Positions 11,476 through 23,072 of a stretch of 64,000 nt of DNA are shown here, one piece after another. The stretch lies in assembly GCF_963924675.1 (NCBI RefSeq), contig NC_089220.1:81533168-81597167 (forward strand). The letters are read 5' to 3'. The stretch's first letter is position 1. The number at the start of each line of letters is the position of its first letter. The notes beneath the pieces are model-generated. The model worked only from the letters and a program-made list of their open reading frames with translations. It was not told the origin of the DNA and searched no databases. The translations under genes were made by a program, and so were the position numbers. This DNA is from Phocoena phocoena. Lineage: Eukaryota > Chordata > Mammalia > Artiodactyla > Phocoenidae.

Positions 11476-12199
11476 GCAGAGGCGATGATTGTGAACACAA
11501 CTGGTTATGATGCAATTTGGTAAGAACTGCCATTAAAATAGGTTCAAGATGAGGTGTAAGCATGTAAGAACAATCAATTCTGTTTAGAGGAAGGATTGTT
11601 TGGGACAATTGCACAGTGTAATGGGTTCACCAGGTGGAGAAGGAATAAGAAGAAAGGCATTGCAAAGATAGAAAGCATAAGCAAAGGCAAGATGGCAGGA
11701 AATATGGCAAGTAGCTGGAAGAAGCATCCATGGATTTGTCTTCTTGAACTTTTGAGGGAGACAGAGGAAAAGCAACAAGGGTCAAAAGAGTTAAGAATTT
11801 TGTCAGCAATATAAAGGGTACCTACTTATTTCCTTAGATTTTGTGCTTAGTATATGATGGAAGGTATGGCTGTAGTTCACAGGCTATGAAACCTGGAGCA
11901 TGCTTATACATAGGCCATCTTCTTAGACTGCTTACTCCAAATATCACTTGTAGGACTTCAGGGGGATGTGAGGTCGAGTGACCTATAAGGGCAAAGGTCA
12001 TCAATACTGAGGAAACCTTTTTGGAAGATAGAGACAATCTCTTCCTCCTAAGAGTGAGAAATGAAGTGATTCCCATAGTATTTGCACATCAACATATCCC
12101 TGAACTAGTTCTTTCAGGAAGCCCCATGGCCAAGGGCAATGAAAGGAAGTGACACTGAAATCATCAGGCTCCCTTCCCACAGTCTAATGAGCCCTAGAA
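11476..12199. other. No gene or clear repeat seen
   Basis: Purine-rich unique sequence. The region 11640-11700 faintly resembles an antisense L2 body but cannot be assigned safely. Confidence 0.45.
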
Positions 12200-12376
12200 C
12201 AGTGGCTCCAAACCTTGCCTACCTACTAGGATCACTTAGGCAGCTTCCAAATACCCTGATGCTCAGGCCACACCAGTGACCAATTGATTCAGAATCTCCA
12301 TAGATGGAACTAGGCATCATTATGCTTTAAAGCTCCTTGAGTGATTCCAATATGCAGCTAAGTTTGAGAACTGCTG
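12200..12376 (+). mobile_element. MER5-like hAT (Charlie) element
   Basis: Starts 'CAGTGGCTCCAAACCTTGCC' and ends 'TTTGAGAACTGCTG', diverged hAT terminal repeats. The interior has 'ctaggatcacttaggcag', 'gatgctcaggccacacca' and 'attgattcagaatctcca'. Confidence 0.85.
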
Positions 12377-12453
12377 CTTCAAAGAGTGGGCACATTGGTG
12401 GTGGGTAGCTGGGATGGTGAGGTTGTGATGTAGTAGATCTGGGATGAGGGAAA

Positions 12454-12533
12454 CCTTTTTCCAAGGTTGAATTTAATATTTCTTTAGTAGTGCTTAAACA
12501 ATTGACATTAGTGTAGGATATTTACAGAATTCT
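12454..12533 (+). repeat. 80-bp direct repeat, copy 1
   Basis: By hand alignment, this segment matches 13041-13120 at 70 of 80 positions with no gap. It begins 'cctttttccaaggttga' and ends 'gatatttacagaattct' in both copies. Sequence on either side does not match. Not part of a repeat I recognise. Confidence 0.85.
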
Positions 12534-13040
12534 CAGTCAGCTTGACTGTGGATCGTACTAGGGAAAACCCTGGTATAACAAATTGGCCTCTGTTAGCCCT
12601 ATAGCAAGGACCACAGAGCTAAAGTCCATTTGGAGCTTGGTAACCATGTGTGAAAGCCACTGTGTAGTAACGGATCATTGTTACATAACAGCAAACTCTA
12701 ATCTATTCTTATTCCCAAAGACAATAATGCAGATATCCTTCTAGAAGAGCCAGGGCACTATGTCAGAACATGGAGTACGAAATGTGATATAGCACACAAT
12801 TGCAATTTCACTGACTGCTTATCCATTTAATCATATGATTTCTCCTGAATGTTTCACTGAACAACAGCACGTATTGGTCAAAATAATAAGACTGTGGAGG
12901 TAACCTTACTGATTTCAAAAGAAAATGCACCTTTAGGGCAAAGGCAAATACTTTTAAATAAATAGGTGTGTGCAAATATGCTTGTGACAGCCAAATAAGA
13001 AATACTAGCAGTTTCTTTTCTCCTACTCAGAAGAAGGAGA

Positions 13041-13120
13041 CCTTTTTCCAAGGTTGAGTCAAATGTTTCTTTAACAGTGCTTATGCAATTGATATTAGTG
13101 TATGATATTTACAGAATTCT
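13041..13120 (+). repeat. 80-bp direct repeat, copy 2
   Basis: Partner of 12454-12533, in the same orientation, 587 bp downstream, about 87.5% identical and ungapped. Confidence 0.85.
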
Positions 13121-13363
13121 ATAAATCTATAGATTAGGAAAGCAGCATTAGGTTTTAACACATTTAAAGGAAGGTGTATTATGTTTGTGATTTTCTAAAA
13201 GTAGTAAGATGTTCTTTTACTCTCTGTCTACCTCTTGAAAGGCAGGGGTCTTCCTGAATATGTTCATGACCTGGAAGTATTTGATACTTGATCAACAAAG
13301 CTGCATTGTAGGTAATTACCTCAAGTATTGGGGTCAGGGGCCAGATCCTTTTAGAAATGGCAT

Positions 13364-13687
13364 GGGACTTCCCTGGTGGTCCAGTGGGTAAGCCTCCGTG
13401 CTCTCAATGCAGGGGGCCCGGGTTTGATCCCTGGTTGGGGAGCTAGATCCCACATGCATGCCACAGCAAAGGGGCCACAGCAAAGGGTTCACATGCCACA
13501 ACTAAAGAGTCTGCATGCCGCAACTAAGACGCCCACATGCTGCAACTAGTATCCCGTGTGCTGCAACTAAGACCCAGCGCAGCTGGAAGGAAGGAAGAGA
13601 GGGTGGGGGGGAGGGAGGGTAGGAGGGAGGGAGGGAGAGAGAGAGAGAGAAAAAGAAAGAAAAGAAAGGAAGGAAGGAAGGAAGAGA
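13364..13687 (+). mobile_element. CHR-type SINE with expanded purine tail
   Basis: Head 'GGGACTTCCCTGGTGGTCCA', then a 'gggcccgggtttgatccctg' B-box region. The repeated body units are 'catgccacaactaa' like. This is a different subtype from the other copies. The tail has become a GGAA/GAGA simple repeat. An exact 11-bp duplication, agaaatggcat, lies at 13353-13363 and 13688-13698. Confidence 0.95.
13588..13687 (+). repeat. (GGAA)n / (GA)n / (AAAG)n purine microsatellite
   Basis: About 100 bp of pure purine on the plus strand, apart from one or two pyrimidines. It grew from the SINE tail. It produces a spurious 132-residue frame on + and an 89-residue frame on -. Confidence 0.95.
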
Positions 13688-13698
13688 AGAAATGGCAT

Positions 13699-15198
13699 GC
13701 CAGCTCTTCTGGTGTCTTCCCCATCACTAGGGAAATGAGAGTCCAGGAAGACAAAAAGGTTTCCCAGAGGTGCATAGCATTGTATTGCAGCAACTTTTCC
13801 TATACCCCAAAATACTGGGGTGAGTCTTTTATACCCTCAGCATTCCCTTTTACAATGCAACCCCCCACCCCCGATAATTCACTAGGCTGCAGCATTTCTG
13901 AAGAGAGCAAATGTCATGCAGCACCTCCTGTGTAGAGCCTATTAACCAACAGACCCTTCTTCTGCCAAGAACTGCGGTGGGTTTCGGAATGAAACTTGGG
14001 AAGCTACGGATGGTTGAATTGAGTCTAATTCATGGAACCAGGTGGACCAAGCATCTGGCTTACTGAACTATTTTATCACTATGCTTTATAGGAATGTCAT
14101 GATAAAAGCCATGTACAAATTAGGTAAGTTACATACAAACAGATTTCTCAATGCAATTAATTTGATAGATTCAAGCACTACTCGGTCCATGCTAGTCACC
14201 CCTGGCTTCCTATCATCATTTCTAAACAGCTGGCTCTATCTGTAGCTGTAACTATCTTTTATTTATTCTTTCTACTTCTAACCCCAATCCAATGGTAAGG
14301 TACTTCCCTTCGTTCTCTCTGTCCCTAGGAAAGCTAAATGTCTTTTTCTGTCCATGCCCTTGATAGAATTTTTGGTTTTAGATCTTCCCAGTCACCAGAT
14401 CCTCATCGCATAGGTTCTCTGAGCCCCAGCAACTAAGTCACCTTGCAGATGTTCATGGGCTGTGCCCTTTCAATGTCAGTCATCTGAGCCTCTCTGAATT
14501 CTAACGATTTTCTCTTGTACTAGTTTCATTAACTGCCCCTATCACCTTCAAATCATTCTAAGCTCTCTCCCCAAGTTTCTATGAGTTCCCTTCTATATAT
14601 TAGTCAAGCCTTTCTTCCCTTCTCTTCTCTTCCTTTATTGTTGGTTCCAAGGAAAAAAGTCCCATGCACACTTGACAAACATAATGGAGGTTTCATGGAA
14701 AGATCTCAGATAATGAAATCCAATAGTTTCCTCAGGGATGGGGAACTGCGAAATGCAAAGAAGGGGAAATTTTCGTCTCTGGCGCTCTTTAATACCTCTT
14801 TCCCCACTCTTTGCTTTCTTCTACTTCTTTATTGTCTTCCTGGAAAATGACCATGACAGCCATACCACAGCTCCCAAGTATACATCAACTCAGTTCAAAT
14901 CCCAGAGTCTAGAACCTAAGAACCCACATTAAAAACAACCAAACTTCCATGAGCTCTTCACTCTTGGTTCAATAAGGGATGGCGTGATCAGGTGGGAAAT
15001 CATGGTTTCTGGGGCAGCACGTCTATGGAAGTGGATCGTTTTCAAAAGAGAGATCATATGGATATGTATTATGCTTAAGTATTATCCCTTACATTTCTCT
15101 GTAATTTCTTTGGCCCTACCGAAATTTACGTTTTTAATCCAAATCTTTTTAATGGATGCATCTTATCCTAGATGATGTTTTCCAAACATTTTAAAAAC
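13699..15198. other. No gene or clear repeat seen
   Basis: 1.5 kb of unique-looking sequence with short frames only. The stretch 14240-14560 has an L2-like pyrimidine-rich texture but no landmark I trust. Confidence 0.5.
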
Positions 15199-15215
15199 AA
15201 GGGACCGTTTTTTTT

Positions 15216-15418
15216 GTGTTTTTTTTGCAGTAAACGGGCCTCTCACTGTTGTGGCCTCTCCTGTTGCAGAGCACAGGCTCCAGACGCGCAGGCTCAGCGG
15301 CCATGGCTCACGGGCCCAGCCGCTCCGCGGCATGTGGGATCTTCCCGGACCGGGGCACGAACCCATGTCCCCTGCATCGGCCGGCGGACTCTCAACCACT
15401 GCGCCACCAGGGAAGCCC
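15216..15418 (-). mobile_element. CHR SINE (young cetacean type), antisense
   Basis: Reverse complement of the young CHR type. The T-rich tail is on the left, followed by 'gtaaacgggcctctcactgt', and the head 'gccaccagggaagccc' is on the right. The flanks 'aagggaccgtttttttt' (15199-15215) and 'aagggaccgttttttttt' (from 15419) are a long target-site duplication. Confidence 0.97.
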
Positions 15419-15438
15419 AAGGGACCGTTTTTTTTTTC

Positions 15439-17049
15439 AGTAAAATATTTCACTGTAACCCAAGATGTAAAACAGATACAAAGCAGAGTTGTTCCAGTTG
15501 AATGAAAGAGGGTGGGGAGAAGAGGCCACCTCCTCTGTACATTTTGCCCCGTGAAGCCCTGCTTCAGCCCCTAGGGAAGCCACTGCTCTTGTGTTTATAA
15601 CCAAAGATAGTCACTTCCATCACCACAAAAAATTTTATACTTCTGTGTCTTGACTTGTCGACTTTAGACAGTATTTTTGGCTGTCCACCATAAAAGATAA
15701 AGCACTTTAACTCAATTCTACTTCCTCCCCCTTCTTTCCTAGTTTGTAGAGTTAACTTATTTGTAGTCATTTCTTCATTACTGTTAAAACTTCAAATATT
15801 ATACTTAAGGAGTATTATTTTTTTCTTTTGACTTTAGATAATATCTCATCTCTCCACCAACTAAAATAGCACCCTTACACTGCCCTCCAGTCCTCAACCA
15901 TTCCAGTACACACACACACACACACACACACACATATGTGTGTACACACATATACTTATATATATCACTTTTAACATCTGAACGCAGAATAATTAATAGA
16001 ATTTCTAACCATCATTTCCATTCCTTGAGCCCCCCTGTTGCATAGTGTACTTATTCTCTCACCAGTCCGTGAATACAAAGTTCATTTTAGAGCATAAGCT
16101 CCTAGGAAGTAATGGAAGAGCTGGTTTATATTCTTTTAAATGGCACCACTCACAGGAGAAAAAGCAGACAGATGTGGTGTGATGGTGGAGGTGGTGGAAT
16201 TCATCATCACTGGTTTCAAGAAGCTTAAAATTTAAATTTGAAACACTCTGGGGAGAGGGAGAAGGGGAATGGTTTCCTGCAGAAACTCAAGCATCCCTTA
16301 GATTTCATGGTCCATTTTCTTACACAAATACCCCTATTTTTTTTTTTTTAATTCTATACAGTACCACAGAGCAATGCCACATTCAAGCACTGCTAGAATA
16401 CTTTTCAACTAGCAGCAGCCAGTTTTCCACCGGTTTTGTCAGGGAGATCCCACACCATAACTACAGATATCGTATTGTCTGTGAGATGCTCATACTGTTT
16501 TCCTTGTTTTTGACAAGAAAAGTCATTCCTCGCTCTCTTCCTCACACTCTGTTCTGCTTTCCCAGCCCTTCTATGAGAATAATGAAGACATTTTTTCAAT
16601 CAACCTTCTCCATCGACATTACCTCCCTATGTAAATGATTTTCTTAGTAACTCACTGACTCTCTTGGGCTCACTTCAGTTTCCAAGTAATTGGCCAGCAA
16701 TTCAACACTCATGCTGGAGAAGGTGCTGAAGAACTGATGAGGGAAGAAAACTTTCATTGGTGCTAAGTTGTCAGTGGCTTTTCTAAGTGGTGATAAACAT
16801 TAAGAATACTCAGGCAGAACAGATTATCCTGGCAGTGTTAGTAAAAGGAAGGGGCCACTGGGGATTCGGTGGAATAGCCTTCTCTGGAGTTTTCTTCTTC
16901 TTCAATTGTTCTTATTTGGCTATGGGTTTAGGATGGCTCAGTCCATGGGCAAAAGGAAAGGTTTTATGAGCTTTCAAAGTACCATCTAGTCAAGGTACAT
17001 TAGTCCTCAAGTACTTAATTGATTTTGAATATGTTCTGGAATTTAGGAA
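15439..17049. other. No gene seen; contains a CA microsatellite
   Basis: 1.6 kb with no recognised interspersed element. The frame at 16405-16599 (-) has no recognisable domain. Confidence 0.5.
15907..15934. repeat. (CA)n microsatellite
   Basis: About 14 CA units followed by 'tatgtgtgtacacacatata', so the CA run abuts a short TG/CA palindromic patch. Confidence 0.97.
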
Positions 17050-17230
17050 CATTTTCAAGTATATGGTCTTATTTGATCTTCCTAACCATACTGTGAAGTC
17101 AGAAAGGCAGGTAGTATGTATTCACTTTATTTTACAGATTAGGAAACAATGATTTGTAGACATTAGGTGTGTTTCACAATACCACATAGCTAAAATGTAG
17201 CAGAAGGCTCTTTATACCAAACCATGTTGC
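17050..17230 (-). mobile_element. MIR, antisense, diverged
   Basis: 'tcttatttgatcttcctaac', 'ttttacagattaggaaacaa' and 'ccacatagctaaaatgtagc' keep the order of the MIR reverse complement. Confidence 0.7.
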
Positions 17231-18309
17231 CTTTTCCACTTACTGACCAGGGTTGCACCAGCAGTTCCTCTGGGAATGACAAAGTTTATCCACTAGTTTA
17301 CCGAACAGGATTCATGGGGTATAATCACCAAGCAACTTTATATTGTCTCACATTTTCCCTTTAAAGGTTAATCAATCAGGAACATTCTTCTTCTGAGTGG
17401 GACGAAAACTGAAAAGTCCTATTATTATTCTTATCACTCACGTAATAAAAAAATCCAACTGTCCTTTCAAGTTGCAAATACAGTTTCAAATTCATAATTG
17501 AGTATCTAATTACATGTAATAATCAAAACTTCAAATTGGGTATAGAATTAAAACTCCTCCCTCCCTCCTCCTGTAAGGCTTTTGATGGGTAGGAGGTCAG
17601 GAAAGTGGTTGGGTAGAGGAGGGGGAATCCTTCTTCCTAGTTCTTCCCCTTCTCCATTTTGCTAACCTAGTTGTGATCCCTTCTTCCAAGGCCAAAGGGT
17701 ATGAGAAGAGAGAGGAGAGACTGTGAAGAGCAGGAAAACTCTCACCTAATTAGTACTATCATAAAATGGTTTTGCACTCTGGTGAATAACACTGACTCTT
17801 ACAAGCTATTTAGCAGATTCCTAGAAAGAGCCCTATCACTGAGGATTTCTCATCCGAGATTCCCTTGATATGAGTCATGCACACTCCCCCAATTCCTCCA
17901 TCTAAAGCAAACCAGGCTGTCTGATGCCTTTTAGATTTCTCAAACACGAGGAAAACTCTGGTCTTCTCTCTATCCTAATTTCCTATCAAGTTCAGTAAGC
18001 ATTGCTAATAAGACATTTGCACTGAGCTTAAGATAAGGTGAAGGTACCTCATCCTGCCCCCTTGGGGAAAGTTAGAAAGTTAGAATCCCAGCCCAGATCT
18101 CTCCAGAGAAATTTTCTTTAAAATTCTTCCTCAGGCTTATTCTTTTGATCCTCAATGTAGGTAAGTGTTATAAGTCATGTGATCTGTTTTGAGACATATC
18201 CTTTGAAACTTCACCTCTTTATCTGGAACCTCTCCAGGAAATGTATCTATTGACTCTATGAACTTTAGTCAAAATTTTCAAATGTTACATCCTAATATAT
18301 TAAGTGAGT
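17231..18309. other. No gene or clear repeat seen
   Basis: Unique-looking sequence. GC is a little higher at 17550-17720. No frame of note. Confidence 0.5.
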
Positions 18310-18385
18310 ATAAAATGTGACCTCTGCTGTTTAGGAGTTTCCTTTCTAATTGGGAAGACAACCAATAAATGAAACTACATGAGGG
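18310..18385 (-). mobile_element. Possible L2 3' fragment, antisense
   Basis: 'tgacctctgctgtttaggag' followed by 'ctaattgggaagacaaccaa' resembles the L2 reverse complement 'ccctgccctcaaggagct...agtggggaagacagacaa'. Confidence 0.5.
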
Positions 18386-18594
18386 TAGAAACAGCATTAA
18401 CCACAACTGCTGCAGATATTCAGTAAAACTGAAAATCACCATGGGCTAGAACAATATATTCTGTAAGTCTTATATTAAAACAAGCAAAAATCTAGAACAA
18501 AGTAGGCATTCCAGAGAGAAAAATCACCATTAAAAAAGAACAGTATATGATACAAATGATCATGATACTTTAACTAACTCCCCGAATTGTCTCT

Positions 18595-18890
18595 TCTCTC
18601 CATTTCTATCACTGCAGTCTTAGTTCAGGCCACCATCATCACTCACCTTGATTAATGCAATAGCCTCTTGGTTGGTCTGCCTAAGTTTAATATTCCTCTT
18701 CTGCCACCTTCTCCAAGTCCAGTCTCATCATCTGGGTGATACCTCCTTCCAGAAACATCCTTTGTTGTTTTTCCTTTCCAGCCATCCCAGAAATTTCCCA
18801 AATCTCTGTGTTATTTTGCCCCCCTTTGATGTACTAATCTCTCCATCTGACCCTCCTACTCCCACCTCATCTTCCCCTCGTATATGTTTT
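18595..18890 (+). mobile_element. L2 internal fragment, sense
   Basis: Includes 'caggccaccatcatcactca' and 'ttgattaatgcaatagcctc', matching the L2 coding segment that reads like RLDYCN in intact copies. The reading frame is broken. Confidence 0.65.
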
Positions 18891-18892
18891 CC

Positions 18893-19300
18893 TTCCAGTT
18901 TTATTGAGATATAATGGTCATACAGCACTCTATAAGTTTAAGGTGTACAGCACAATGATTTGATATGACTTGACATATATTGACATATTTGACATGACTT
19001 GACAATAGATCATGAAATGATTACCACGATAAGTTTAGTGACTATCCATTATCTCATATAGATACAAAATAAAATAAATAGAAAAAAATTCTTCCTTGTG
19101 ATGAGAACTCTTAGGTTTTACTTTCTTAACAAATTTCATATATAACATATGGCAATGTTAATTATATGTATCACCTTGTATTACATCCCTAGTACTTATT
19201 TATCTTATAACTAGAGGTTTGTACCTTTGACTACCTTCATCCAATTCCCCCTCCTCCTACCCCCCCACCACCACCTCTGGCCACAATACTGATCTCTTTG
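18893..19300 (-). mobile_element. Older L1 3'UTR fragment, antisense
   Basis: Begins 'ccagttttattgagatataa', the reverse complement of an old L1 3' end, and continues 'agtttaaggtgtacagcaca'. Its order repeats in the next L1 at 19308, so this is a separate, older L1 tail beside a second L1 in the same orientation. Confidence 0.75.
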
Positions 19301-19645
19301 TCTAAGAGTTTTTTTGTTTTTGAAGTATAGTTGACCTACAACACTGTTAGTTCCTGGTGCACAACATAGTGATTTGATACTTCTATACATTTCAAAATTA
19401 TCATCACGATAAGTCTAGTTACCATCTGTCACCATAAAAAGATACTATGTAATTATTGACTATATTCTGCACACTGTACATTTCACACCCATGACTCATT
19501 TATTTTGTAACTAGAAGTTTGTACCTTTTAATCTCCCTTAGTTATTTCTCTTATCCCCCCCCCAACCAGGCTCCTCCCCTCTGGCAACCACCTGTTATCT
19601 ATGACTGTGTTTCTGTTTTATTATGTTTGTCCATTTGTTTTATTT

Positions 19646-19867
19646 GTGGGTTTTTTTTTTGGTTTTTTTTTTTTGCGGTACGCGGGCCTCTCACTGTCAT
19701 GGCCTCTCCCGTTGCGGAGCACAGGCTCCGGACGCGCAGGCTCAGCGGCCATGGCTCACGGGCCTAGCCGCTCCGCGGCATGTGGGATCTTCCCGGACCG
19801 GGGCACGAACCTGTGTCCCCTGCATTGGCAGGCGGACTCTCAACCACTGCACCACCAGGGAAGCCCC
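19646..19867 (-). mobile_element. CHR SINE (young cetacean type), antisense, in L1
   Basis: T-rich tail, then 'gcggtacgcgggcctctcac' and the body ending 'accaccagggaagcccc'. An exact 10-bp duplication, tgttttattt, lies at 19636-19645 and 19868-19877. Confidence 0.96.
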
Positions 19868-20054
19868 TGTTTTATTTTTTAGATTCCACATATAAATTAC
19901 ATTGTACAGTATGTGTCTTTCTCTGACTTATTTCATTTAGCATAATACCCTCCAGGTCCATCCATGTTGCTGCAAATGGCAAGATTTCGTGCTTTTTTAT
20001 GGCTGCATAGTATTCCATTGTATATAAATATATTTATATACATAAATATATATA

Positions 20055-20447
20055 TGTTTTGGCTGTGTTGGGTCTTCACTGCTGTGCATAGGCTTTCTCT
20101 AGTTGTGGCAAGTGGGGGCTACTCTTCGTTGCGGTGCACGGGCTTCTCATTGTGGTGGCTTCTCTTGTTGTGGAGCATGGGCTCTAGGCACACGGGCTTC
20201 AGTAGTTGTAGCATGTGAGCTCAGTAGTTGCAGTGCACAGGCTCTAGGGGGCATGGGCTCAGTAGTTGTGGCTCACAGGCTCTACAGCACAGGCTCAGTA
20301 GTTGTGGCACACAGGGTTAGTTGCTCCACGGCCTGTGGGGTCTTCCCAGACCAGCGATCAAACCCATTTCCCCTGCATTGGCAAGTGGATTTTTTTTTTT
20401 TTTTTTGGCAGGTGGATTCTTAACCACTGTGCCGCTGGGGAAGTTCC
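20055..20447 (-). mobile_element. CHR SINE (longer type), antisense, in L1
   Basis: 3' part 'ggctgtgttgggtcttcact' on the left, several 'cagtagttgtggc' body units, and the head 'gtgccgctggggaagttccc' on the right. The sequence is split at 20391-20406 by a run of T flanked by a short duplication. Confidence 0.93.
20391..20406 (-). mobile_element. Poly(A)-only retroinsertion inside a SINE
   Basis: A run of about 16 T sits between 'ggcaagtggat' (20380-20390) and 'ggcaggtggat' (20407-20417). On the minus strand the duplicated target starts after TT in 'ttaagaatcc', which is close to the L1 endonuclease preference TT/AARA. This fits an insertion that copied only a poly(A) tail. Confidence 0.7.
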
Positions 20448-21932
20448 CCCTTATCAGATATATTGACTGCAAATATCTTCCCCCATTCAGTAGGCAGGTT
20501 TTTCATTTTGTTGATAGTTTCATTCACTGTGCAAAAGCTTTTTAGTTTGATGTAGTCCCATTTGTTTGTTTTTTCTTTTGTGTCCCTTGCCTAAGGAAGC
20601 ATAAAAAAAAAAAATATTGTTAGAACCAATGTCAAAGAGTATACTGCTTATGTTTTCTTCTAGAAGTTTTACAGTTTCAGGTCTTACATTTAAGTCTTTA
20701 ATCTATTTTAAGTTTATTTTTGTATATGGTGTGAGAACGTCATCCAGTTCAATTCTTTTGCATGTAGGCTGTCCAGTTTTCTCAAGACCATTTATTGAAG
20801 AGGCTATCTTTTCCCCATTGTATATTCTTCTTCCTTTGTTGTAGATTAATTCACCATATAAGTTTGGGTTCATTTCTGGACTCTCAATTCTGTTTCATTG
20901 ATCTATGTGTGTATTTTTGTGCTAGTGCCATACTGTTTTGATTACTGTAGCTTTCTAGGAGAGTGTGAGGTCAGAGAGTGTGATTCCTCCAGCTCTGTTC
21001 TTTCTCAAAATGGTCTTGGCTATTTTGGGTCTTTTGGGGTTCCATACAAATTTTACAATTATTTATTCTAGTTTTGTGGAAAATGCCGTTGGTATTTTGA
21101 TAAGGATTGCACTGAATCTGTAGATTGCCTTGGGTGGCATGGTCATTTTAACAATATTAGTTTTTCCAATCCATGAACACATAGATGTTCTTAAGGAGTA
21201 TTATTAGTCTGCATTCTTTCCATCTATTTGTGTCATCTTCAGTTTCCTTCATAAGCATCTTACAGTTTTCTGAGTACAGGTCTTTTACCTCCTTACTTAG
21301 ATTTATTCCTAGGTATTTTATTCTTTTTGATGCAGTTGTAAATAGGGTTGTTTTCTTAAATTCTCTTTCTGATCATTTGTTGTTAGTGTACAGGAATGAT
21401 GCAGATTTCTTTGTATTAATTTTCTATCCTGCAATTTTACCAAATTCATTGATGAATAGTTTTGTGTGGCATCTTTAGACTTTTCCATATATAATATCAT
21501 GTCATCTTCAAACAATGACAGTTTTACTTCTTCCTTTCCAATTTGAATTTCTTTTATTTCTTTTTATTGTCTGATTGCTGTGAGTGGACTTCCAATACTA
21601 TGTAGAATAAAACTGGTGAGAGCAGGCATCCTTGTCTTGTTCCTGATCTTAGAGGAAATGCTTTAATTCTTTACCACTGAGTATGATGTTAGCTGTGGGT
21701 TTGCCATATATGGCATATATGTTGAGGAATATTCCCTCTATACCCACTTCATGGAGAGTTTTTTTTATCATAAATCAATATTTAATTTTATCAAAAGCTT
21801 TTTCTGCATCTTTTCAGCTGATTTTTCTTCTTCGATTTGTTAATGTGTTGTATAACATTGATTGATTTGCAGATTCTGAAAAATCTTTGCATCCCTGGGA
21901 TAAGTCCTACTTGGTCATGGTGTATGATCCTT

Positions 21933-22253
21933 TTAATGTATTGTTGGATTCAGCTTCCTAATATTTTGTTGAGGAGTTTTGCATCTATGTTCATCAGTGA
22001 TATTGGCCTGTGATTTTCTTTTTGTGGTATCTTTGTCTGATTTTGGTTTCAGGGTGATGCTGGCCTTGTAGAATGAGTTCAGAGGTGTCCCTTCCTCTGC
22101 AATTTTTTGCAATAGTTTGAGAAGAATAGGTGTTAACTCTTCTTTAAATGTTTGGTAGAATTCACTTATGATGCTCTCTGCTCCTGAACTTTTGTTTGCT
22201 GAGAGTTTTTTGATTACTGGTTCAATTTTATTACTGGTAATTGGTCTGTTCAT
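21933..22253 (-). pseudogene. L1 ORF2 reverse transcriptase region remnant
   Basis: A 106-codon surviving frame on the minus strand. It starts MNRPITSNKIE and contains the L1 segments FYQTFKEELTPILLKL and NSFYKASITL. These precede and enter the reverse transcriptase palm region of L1 ORF2. The frame is lost soon after LKPKSDKDTTK. No catalytic YADD-type block remains in frame, so it is inactive. Confidence 0.9.
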
Positions 22254-23043
22254 ATTTTCTATTTCTGCCTGATTCAGGCTTGGAGATTGTACTTTTCTAG
22301 AATTTGTCCATTTCTTCTAGGCTGTCCATTTTATTGGCATATAGCCATAGTAATCTCTTATGATCCTTTGTATTTCTGTGGTGTCAGTTGTAACTTCTCC
22401 TTTTCGTTTCTGATTTTATTGATTTGGGCCCTCTCTCTTTTTTTTTTTTGATGAGTCTGGCTAAAGTTTTACAAATTTTGCTTGTCCTTTCAAAGAACCA
22501 GATCTTAGTTTAATTGATCTTTCCTAATTTTTTTTGCCTCTATTTCATTTATTTCTGCTCTAATTTTTATAATTTCTTTTCTACTGATAATTTTGGGGTT
22601 TGTTTTTCTTTATCTACTTCCTTTAGGTGTAAGGTTAGGTTGTTTATTTGAGATTTTTCTTGCTTCCTGAAGTATACTTGTATCACTAAAAACTTTCCTC
22701 TTAGAGCTGCTTTTGCTGCATCCCATAGATTTTGGCTTGTTGTGTTTTCATTTTCATTTGTCTCCAGGTACTTTTTGATTTCCTCTCATTTCTTTAGTGA
22801 TCCATTGGTCCTTTAGTAGCATATTGTTTAGCCTCCACATGTTTGTGGGTTTTGGATTTTTTTCCTCGTAGTTGATTTCTAGTCCCATAGCACTGTGGTT
22901 GCAAAAGTGCTTGATATGATTTCAGTCTTCTTAAGTTTACTGAGACTTGTTTTGTGGCCTAGCATGTGATCTATCCTGGAGAATGTTTCATGTGCACTTT
23001 AAAAGAATGTGTATTTTGCTGCTTTTGAATGGAATGTTCTGTA

Positions 23044-23072
23044 AATACATACATACATGCATACATACATAT
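23044..23072. repeat. (ACAT)n short microsatellite inside L1
   Basis: About seven ACAT-like units (with one GCAT). Internal to the L1 ORF2 start region and absent from the usual L1 order there, so it is a local expansion. Confidence 0.85.

Larger units (their letters stand above)
12377..13363. other. No gene seen; contains a direct duplication
   Basis: Unique-looking sequence apart from the two 80-bp related segments at 12454-12533 and 13041-13120. Confidence 0.55.

Noticed and set aside
13537..13935. 132-codon open frame
   Set aside because: Most of it is the purine microsatellite, giving a Lys/Glu/Arg/Gly low-complexity string, preceded by SINE sequence.
15163..15505. Five overlapping frames on both strands
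   Set aside because: They are the young CHR SINE, which has few stops in several frames because it is GC-rich.
16787..16969. 60-codon frame with an aromatic/Gly-rich C-terminal part
   Set aside because: Short, with no conserved-domain look, no signal of splicing and no neighbours.
19519..20545. Cluster of overlapping frames of 74-106 codons
   Set aside because: All are SINE sequence and L1 3'UTR read in different frames.
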